64,000 bases of DNA from NCBI GenBank assembly GCA_022661535.1, contig JAKULF010000018.1, positions 186,001 through 250,000 on the forward strand, read 5' to 3'. Below are positions 55,984-64,000 of this stretch, in pieces (positions within the stretch are counted from its first letter, which is position 1; each line of letters starts with the position of its first letter). The position numbers and the translations under genes were made by a program. Source of the stretch: Eutypa lata. Its lineage: Eukaryota; Ascomycota; Sordariomycetes; Xylariales; Diatrypaceae. The notes beneath the pieces are model-generated. The model was not told the DNA's origin, did not search any database, and worked only from the letters and a program-made list of their open reading frames with translations.

Positions 55984-58900
55984 TTAATCATAGCAGATCT
56001 TCATGGTGCACGGGAACGGGAAGTACGCGCCGCGGTCCTCGCGCATGTAGACGTAGAAGCCGCCCGGCCGGGGCACCTTCTTGAGCTCGCCCTGGGGCCC
56101 GGGAGCCCGCCTCACGTTCTTCAGCCGGAACACCGACCGGAACATCTCCGTCAGCCCCACCTGCGCCAGGTCGCGCCCCAGGCACGCGTGCGGCCCCGCC
56201 CCGAAGAAAATGTACGCGCTCAGCGGCCGCTGCGGGTTCACTGTCTCCGGGTCCGGGAAGTGTGTGGGGTCTTTGGCTGCGCCGACCTGCGGGTAAGGGG
56301 GGGTTTGTTAGTACTTATTTACATAATGGGGGGGTTATTGGAGGTAGCAAGGGAAGGAAGGAAGGCAGGAAAATAAAGCAAAACAAAGACTTACAAAGCT
56401 GACGAACACACGGTCATGCGCCTTGACGTGGACTTCGCGACCATCGTCTTCCATGATCACGTCGTCCGAGGCGACCTCCCGGTACGAGCCGAACGTGCCC
56501 GCTAGCCGGATGCCCTCCATGCAGTAGCCGAGCAGAAGGGCATCACTCTCTACAGAGGACGGGAGGTTGGCTATGCGGTGCATCTCCGGGATGTGCTTCT
56601 CTCCCGCCGGAGTTAGGTAATAGTCTACCGCTTGTGCGAACTATGGGTTGGGTCAGTTTTTTTTATCTTATCAAATTATAGAAGATACAGGTTGACCTGA
56701 AAGTTCAACACAATGCAATGGGAAAGTTAGACATAGACGTACCACCTCAGCGATATTCGGCACAGACGCGCCCGCCGTGGGCAAAAGCTGGCTCCAAGCG
56801 ATATCGTAATTACTGAGACCGGCCTTCTTGAGGCCCTTGATGAGATTGACACCGTACGCGGCGAGCGGGTCGTCCGGGGAGGGCCTAGGGGCGAACAGGC
56901 CGCGCAGCCCCAGGCCCGTGACGACGCCGACGTTGGCCTCGATCAGCTGGCCGAGCTGGGCCGCGACGGCGCGCCCGGCCTGGCGCAGCGGGAACGACTT
57001 GGCCGGGTCGAAGTCGAAGAATATGCAGACGAAGATGACGGCCAGCACCGTGTACAGCTCGTGCTCGCTATAGATGCCCTTGGGGTTGTCGGCCGTCTTG
57101 AGCGGCAGGTTGAACGCGCGCGCCGCGAAGTGCACCGGCCCGAGGTTGCCGACGTCGCGGATCACGTCCACGAAGTTCGTGTTGGCCAGCCGGTAGCTCT
57201 TCTCCCGGATCAGCCGGTTCGTCGTCTGCGCGTAGAAGGCCTTGATGTGCCCGCGCCACCCGTCCTTGTAGAGCTGCGCGTGCATGCACTTGCGCTGGTT
57301 CGCGTGCAGGCCCGTGTCGCCCGAGAGCATGAACCGGGTCCCGCCGGAGCCCATCAGGAAGGATAGCCCCTCGTGCCAGGTCACTTTGTATTTTTCTTGG
57401 TTCTCCAGGATGTACTGTGCTCCGCCGTACGTGGTGATGTTGATCCTCTGCGGTATGGAGGTTGGGCGGTCGAAGCTGAAGTTTTGGACACGGCCGAGGT
57501 TGGTCAGGATCCTCTTGGTCTCGCTCGGTACTGTACCGAAGAAGGAGAGGGTCAGTTTTCCATACGGATATTTGTGGGTGTAGAGGGGGTGAATGATACG
57601 TACCGCACATGGGGTAATGGGCGTATGCGGAGTCTGGCTTGAAGTGGTTGGGGAAAGCTCGAAGGAACAGCTTGTAGAAGACGCAGCCCTGGTTGATGTT
57701 CAGGTCGTATGCGACTTCGTTGTAACCCCAGGACGTGAGATAGCGCGGATGGTAGTCAGTGGTGTAGAAACGATCTCCGCGAGTTAGGCACACGGCATCC
57801 GAGAGAATCACACGCGAGATTGTATAAGTAGGCTGGACTCATTAGAGACTCTACTACGAGTGAGGATCAACGGGACGAGGATGACTTACCGTGATGCCAA
57901 CCCCTGGGGCCATCGGCTCCTTAGCTTCCTCCGCTACCAGGCCGGGATACAACTCGACGAAATCTGGATGCTCGTACATATGTCGAAGCGCTTCGGAAAT
58001 GCCAGGGTCGGTATTGATGTCTTCAAATTTCTCATACGGCTTCAGTCCGAAATGCTTCCGGAACTCGTTGAGGCCAGCAACGTTCCACTGGCGACCTTGG
58101 ATGATACCCAGGATCTCGACCGGCTTCATGGCTTGCGGCACATTGCGACCACCGAAGGCTCCGGCACAGTCCTCGATAGCCTCCGTGATGCACTCGACGA
58201 GTTCGTCGTCGTTGAACTTGCCGTCGGGACCGCGCTTGAAGCCACCGAACACGCGCTCCGCTGGGTCGGCGGGGATGCTCTGGTCGAACTTCATGAAGCC
58301 CTTGGCCATGTCCTGGGCCGATATGGTACCGGGGTCCTTACCGAATATGTCGCCGAAGAACTCCTGGATCCACTTGTCGTCCTTGTCGGAGATGTTGGAA
58401 TGCCATCTATAAGGAAGGTGGTTTTGTGTGAGCTAAATACTATCTATCATAGCACTTACTTTGAACCGCCCCGAATCTATGCTCTATGCGGGACTCACCT
58501 GTAGCACAGATTGAACTCTGCTGATACCATGCTTCCAGTTCCTCGCTCCGATCCGGTGTGCGTACCTGCGTCTTTGCCCATTTCTTGCCGGGGGTCAAGG
58601 GTCCAGGTAGTGTTGCTCCGATTCAAATTGACAATATTCCGCACATCTACATAGAATGCGTTAGTGAGGGGTATCTCAAATTTTAACCCCTTTATTTCAT
58701 GGTTCTCTTGTACAAATACAGGGAGGCTAGGCAGTCTTCGAAGTGACTCAATCACTAGATAGGGGGGGGGAGTAATGTCATTTGAGAGAAATTTAACACA
58801 TACTGCAAATAGGTCAACTTAGACATTCTCAGGCGAAGGGGAAAGAACAAAGAGGTGCTTACCAGTCAACAAGAGTAATATTGATGTAGAGTCCAGAGGT

Positions 58901-60072
58901 GACGAGTCGGGCCGTCTGGAACAAATCATTATCATACTTCTTCCAAGCCGCCGCGGCCTTGACCTCGTCAGGCTCCGGGGATGGAGGCGTGAAGCGACCG
59001 CCCTCGTTGATAGCGGCGAGATTGGCCGCCACGTGGTTGTGAAACCGATTGAACATGATGAGGATAACGCTGCATCCCGGCGGCATCCCGTGCAAACGCT
59101 TGTCCGCGTACGTGTCCGGCTTCATCAGGCCGTCCTTGAAAGTCCGGATGGAGTCTTGCATGTCTTGGTTGCTGCCATAGAGCGGGGAGAGATCCAGATA
59201 GGACGAGGTGTTCGTCTTGTTCGGGTCTCTGTGGTCCGTCCAGAACAGATCGTGGATGATGATCGTAGCCCAGTACCAAAGCACCGACGATACGTTGTTG
59301 GGATGCTTCCGGTAGGTGGTCCTCTTCATCACCGACTCGAAGATGAGCTCCGGGTCGGGCAGGGCCCCAAGCGGCATGACGCCGGGTCGGCAGGTTCGCG
59401 CGTAGGTGGAACCTGCCGCCCCTAGCATCGGATTCATCGGGTTGTTCCAGGATCCATCGGCCATTCGATACTGGTGCTTCTCACCTACGTACAGCAATGG
59501 AGGATGGTCTAAGGTGTACCAGAGCTCATTCAGAAAGCTGTTGGTCAGCTCTTCCCTGAGACGGGAGTTACTAGGCAGTCCCGCCACGAGCTGGATCACA
59601 TGTTCCATGATCATGGTCTTGTCATCCTGAAGCTGCTCTCCCTTGAGCTTGCTCTTCGCAAGAGCAACAATGGTTTTCACATCTGTTAGATAGTTAGTGA
59701 GGAAGGCTGATCACTGTTGGTTTCTTGGTTTTCTTTTGGGGGGGGGGGGGGACATTTAGACTTACCTTTCCATCCGATGTATTTCAGATCCTTCTTTATG
59801 CTGCCTTTCTTGGTCCTCGTGCCGTAGGTTCCATCGCCATGTTGAGTTGGCAGGGGGCGGCGTGAAGCTTGAATCAGCTGTCCAAACTGAGAGAACGCGG
59901 TTGATACGCCCTGCTCGGTAGGCTCTGGCAAAGGTGCTGGTTTATCTTTGATGGCTGGCGGCGATGACGAGAGGGTTTGCTTTCCCGTAGTTGTGGTGCT
60001 ATGAGAGTCACTTCGGTACCCATTGCTGCCGTTGGTCCCGTATGTGACATCTGCTGATTTCGTATTCTCCAT
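55984..60072 (-). CDS. ppo: Psi-factor-producing oxygenase (fatty-acid dioxygenase / P450 fusion)
   Basis: Bifunctional oxygenase making oxylipins from oleic/linoleic acid: an N-terminal haem dioxygenase and a C-terminal P450-type hydroperoxide isomerase. Exons read: 60072..59766, 59682..58863, 58646..58499, 58406..57890, 57832..57604, 57530..56743, 56640..56395 and 56286..55984, about 1118 residues. Dioxygenase marks are IIHDLFWTDH, TSSYLDLSPLYG and YRWH, with the catalytic Tyr and proximal His of the family. P450 marks are VPNIAEV in the I-helix region and FGAGPHACLGR, whose Cys is the haem ligand. Keeping that Cys suggests an active isomerase, unlike PpoC-type proteins, which lack it. The exon 2/3 junction does not join in frame (one extra G); see findings. 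Otherwise all junctions are consistent. Confidence 0.88.
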
Positions 60073-62220
60073 TTTGTAAATGCTACAAATTACTCATTTA
60101 AATATAGATAGTTCCCTTAAAAGGCTGTGCTCAAAATAGTTTGCTAGAAGTCTTTTTCTAGAGTAACTAGATTAAAGTTCAAAATTGATCTCACCTCAAG
60201 TTCTCTCAAGCTAGTCTCTAAGCCAGATAGATGGTCGGGCAGGTAGACTGGACATAAAAAGCACGAGACTTTGAATGACCTAGCAGCTCGTATCACATTA
60301 TAAGCAAGGCAAGAACCAAGCCATCCCTGAGACAATGCCGAACCCTTGGTACACGATGTATCGGATACATAATTCCGGACACACGACCGGCTGCATTAGA
60401 CATTACATCAGTGAGAGGTACATTGAGCTTGGTGTTGGACAATCATCTACTTGGTTGACAACGGCACGGCCGGTTTCAGCGCCAACGCGGAGTTCTTTCG
60501 GATATGTCCAATCCTACCTCAGCGATGACGGACTGCCTAACTGCATCGCATATCGCGAGACAGCAACGGGCGAAGCTAATGATGTTACAACACAGTACAA
60601 CACAACCATGTGCCGAGCTTTCTAGTGATGATAGTGGCGAGCTGAACCAGATGCATGCCGGCGAGGTCGGTCGTGGGCCGTGGCGCTAGATACTCTCGAG
60701 ACATTTATGCTTTAGATCTCGCTCCTCCTAAGGAAGTGATGTACGTCTTTGACGAAACAAAACTAAGATTTTTGATGTCTTAGATCTTCATTGGTCGCTG
60801 TGGGTATCCCTGGGAGGACAGTAGGGAGCTGAAGAGTGAAGGTTGGATCCCGAAGTGGGGAACTAATATTCGGGTGGCTTGGGTAAATCCGTTGACTAGA
60901 TATAATGCAACTGTGTCGATGTTGAGGTTGTCACGTAATTATTTCGTAGAGTCACCCAAGGGCGTTTAAAATTACATCACACACTTCGGATTCCAATGAT
61001 ACAGGTGTATCAATCATTGGTCGGTAATTATCTTTTACCAAGTATGTAGCCTACCACTAGAATAATTCCGATTAACAACTTGTCATTATCAAGTCAGAAG
61101 CTCGGGGTGCACTGACTATGGCAATTCTTCGATGCACCCTTTACGTTTCATTGCATGGGAGACAACCAGACAACATGACTTGCAGATGGGGAAGAAGTTC
61201 TTGTACGACGCTGCGAAGGTATCGTCCACTAAGACCCTTGCAGCCTTGAATGTGCAGGACGCCACTCAGCTGACAGCTGATGAGGAAGTCCCGTTGTTAG
61301 CAATTATTCTTAATCTTGCAGTATGAATCTAACACTGGTTCGTTGTAGAGTTAACCAATAGAGTTCAGTTAATATAAAACTGCCGTAGACTAAGGCGCGG
61401 CTCGCAGATCAAAGATAAATTATAGGTCAGAGTTAGACTGCATTCTGCAAGCCACTTTATAGTGCCAACAGCTGCAGACGCGGAGGGCCCAAGTAGTAAT
61501 TTCTACATGCTCGTCTACTACGTAATTTGGAAATTTCCAAGGCTATTGCTAACATATGCACAGATGCAGTAGCAAGTGAACTGCATATTGCTGCTGAGTA
61601 TAGTGAGCAAGTCCACTTGAAAGAACCAATAGCCTAGACTAACTGGTCGATAGAGTCCCCAATTTAGCTGATCTCGGCCGTTAGATTTCTGTTTCTGACT
61701 CAAAGGGATGCGGTCAGCGGCTTCAATAGCGCTGATCATCCCTGCGAGGATCATTGCAAGGCAAGCCGCCGCGAGATACCGGGGTACCTAATTCGGTACA
61801 TCCCTTCTTGGCCTTCATTATTCGCTATTTCGCTCGGAGTAGGGAGAACATCAATCGTTACTTTTCTTCCCGCCGAGACACAGCTAATGCCTAGTGATCG
61901 ATCAGCGGCTCCACAAGCTAAGCTTCATTCGCCTATCTCCTTATTCTCGGATTCACCAATGGCTGACCGCCACCATCCGTCTCACACGGAATGCCCACAT
62001 CTTGTAAGACGACGGCAAATCGTCATCTCTATGTTGGTGGCTTGTTGGACGGGCCAGCACGGCAATTCCGCTCCTGTGCTTTCGGCTCGCTTTCTGCGAA
62101 CTCCCTACAAAACCTGCGGGGAATATGCATCTAGACAATTCTGAGAGGACCTTGTGCTCCGTGCTACCGTACCTCGTGTAATTCGGGGACATGTATGTGG
62201 TTTAGCAAGCTCTCTCCCCC
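60073..62220. other. Divergent interval between ppo and the DUF2235 gene
   Basis: About 2.1 kb. Short frames at 60335-60689 and 61132-61326 have no recognisable domain. It should contain both promoters; nothing specific was identified. Confidence 0.5.
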
Positions 62221-64000
62221 ATGGACAATACTCATCTAACTCCCGATGCTCGGCAACGAGTCCGCGATGACTTGAGGAGTAGTAGAACAAAATCGAGAGA
62301 CTCTGCACTTTACAGCCGCCAATCTTCCCCAAACATGATGAATCCCAATTGCGAAGGACGGCGTACTCCACGAAAGCTTGTGCTGTGTTTTGACGGCACA
62401 GGCAATAAGTTCCGAGGAGATGATAGCGATAGTAACATCTTGAAGATCTTCAGGTGCTTAGACCGGGAAGCTGGCGGTCAATGTGAGTAATAAACAATAA
62501 ACCTCATCAACTACTTAGGCAAACTTGTGCCCCTCTTGCTAAACATCCTATTAGTTCATTACTACCAGCCGGGAATCGGCACATACGTGGTGTCGAACTC
62601 CCTATCGCACACGAGCGTAGGAGCTCGTATTCGATCATGGTATATGAAAGCAAAAGACTCGGCCATTGGGTCGAGTTTCGACCACCACGTCGTTGGGGGC
62701 TACCGCTTCCTGATGCGATTCTACAACCCGGGCGACGAGATTTACTTTTTCGGGTTCTCGCGGGGAGCCTACGTCGCTAGGTTCCTCGCCGAGATGCTGG
62801 ACTACGTAGGGCTGCTCTCTCACGGAAACGAGGAGATGGTCACGTTCGCGTGGAAAGCATTCTCTCAATGGCAAAGTCGCCAGTCGGATGGCTCCGAGGA
62901 GAATAAGGCGAAACGCCACGAGATGTATCAATTCATGAAGGCTTTCCGGGAAACCTTCAGTCGCCCAGTGAAGAGTATTCGCTTCCTCGGTCTTTTCGAC
63001 ACTGTCAACTCCGTACCTCGCTTTGAGACAGCGTGGATGCAACGCTCCAAGTTCCCCTATACAGCGCGAAGCAGTGCCAAGGTAAGGCCGGATTGTTTTG
63101 CAACGAAATTCCAACGCTTGAGAGCATGTATTGACATCTTTTCCCCCAAGGTTATCCGTCATTGTGTATCAATCGATGAGCGTCGGGCGAAATTCCGCCA
63201 AGATCTCATCTACCAAGGAGCTCAGCAAAAACCTCAGAAGAAACGATTATCTCACCACAGCAAGCACCTTCACGACTTCGTTCATGACAGGTATCGCACT
63301 AGGCGGCAGTCAGTCCCATTACCAACGGATACAAAGGAAGATCCTAATAGAGGCCGGCGAGACACACTATCTCCGAACGACGGAGAATACGCTTTCAGGC
63401 CACGTTCTCGGTCCAGATCTCGCGCTACTAATAGATCATCCCGGTGCGGTAATAGCATCGACGATGGAAAGTCCTATGTTTCTGGTGATTCAGACGCGGA
63501 CTCGGACTCAGACCCGCAAGATATTGATGAGGTTTGGTAAGAGCATGCAAACCAACCCAGATTTAGCTAGTTATTTATCGAGAAACTAATTACTTTCCAC
63601 TCTAGGTTCGCCGGAGGCCATGGAGACGTCGGCGGAGGCTGGGAATTTCCTAAGAATTCCAAGTCGGCAAGCCACGTGCCGCTAGCCTACATGATCAGAG
63701 AAGCGATGCGCGCCGGCCTAAACTTCGACCCTGAGAAGCTCTTCAACATGGGTGTCGTAGGCTCGTTAGAAGACGCATATGCTTTCGAGAGAGCAAATGA
63801 AAAGGAACCCGAAAACAGTGTCCCTAGCGCCCCCAACATCCGTATCGATATATCCAGCCCGACTCCACGCGATACTCCACGACACGAAGTCGACAAGGTA
63901 GACTGGGGCCACTTCGACACCACCACCGAGGGGGAGAAGCAAGAAGAAGACTACAAGGGTGTCACCGCCGCCGCCGGCAACGCAAACTTCGGCCAAGACG
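62221..64000 (+). CDS. DUF2235 alpha/beta-hydrolase-like protein, 3' end outside window
   Basis: Exons 62221..62482, 62555..63081, 63151..63536 and 63606 onward; the frame is still open at the window end. The DUF2235 marks appear in order: [19 protein letters not shown], the nucleophile elbow [12 protein letters not shown] (Ser of GFSRG), GLFDTVNSV, then [20 protein letters not shown] and [10 protein letters not shown]. This domain is related to bacterial Tle1-type lipases and is common in ascomycetes as uncharacterised hydrolases. An Arg/Ser-rich insert with repeated RSRSR lies in the third exon. The second intron (63082..63150) is 69 bases without a stop. The true start could be the Met near 62335. 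A lipase or phospholipase role is inferred from the family only. Confidence 0.88.

Noticed and set aside
60335..60689. Two overlapping short frames upstream of ppo
   Set aside because: No recognisable features, and they lie in the divergent promoter interval.
52192..63540. Possible biosynthetic cluster (NmrA, bZIP, Ppo, DUF2235)
   Set aside because: No backbone synthase, transporter or set of tailoring enzymes; the genes look like independent neighbours.

Overview
The window is nuclear DNA from a filamentous ascomycete, most probably a Sordariomycete. The genes have short GT-AG introns with CTAAC/CTAAT branch sites. The families are typical of Pezizomycotina: CFEM, HET, Ppo oxygenase, RTA1, Zn2Cys6, DUF2235 and an Ste2 pheromone receptor. 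Intergenic DNA is long and full of TACCTACC/GGTAGGTA words. I cannot name the order or species. All exon structures were read by eye from splice signals, reading frame and family knowledge; no search was run.

Left part (1-35 kb) is mostly conserved housekeeping sequence. It holds a sedolisin (S53) peptidase cut by the left edge, the Ste2-type alpha-pheromone receptor, and the RACK1 orthologue cpc-2 with a U24-like C/D snoRNA in its fourth intron. TAF8, a leucine-rich-repeat protein kinase with a bacterial-looking HGD catalytic loop, an isochorismatase-fold protein and an AlkB-GST fusion follow. A compact block comes next: an XRCC2-like protein and Som1 are divergent with only 64 bp between start codons, then cox9 and mrpl22, also divergent. 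Three of those four (Som1, Cox9, uL22m) are mitochondrial. A small Lys/Gly-repeat protein and a CFEM membrane protein end this part.

Middle part (35-51 kb) looks accessory. After about 6 kb without a recognisable gene there is a HET-domain gene. Two decayed genes follow in divergent orientation: an RTA1-like membrane protein and a UPC2-like Zn2Cys6 regulator. Then come a DUF3632-like gene and a small secreted cysteine-containing protein with N-glycosylation-site repeats. An intron of the HET gene and an intron of the dead regulator share a visibly alignable stretch of about 90-100 bp.

Right part (52-64 kb) has an NmrA-like oxidoreductase, a bZIP factor, a full-length psi-factor-producing oxygenase (dioxygenase plus P450) and a DUF2235 hydrolase cut by the right edge. 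The oxygenase has a one-base frame conflict at one splice junction.

I found no tRNA, rRNA or CRISPR array, no intact transposon, and no clear biosynthetic cluster. The strongest candidates for a second look are the bacterial-like LRR kinase, the intron-shared repeat, the decayed divergent pair and the intronic snoRNA.
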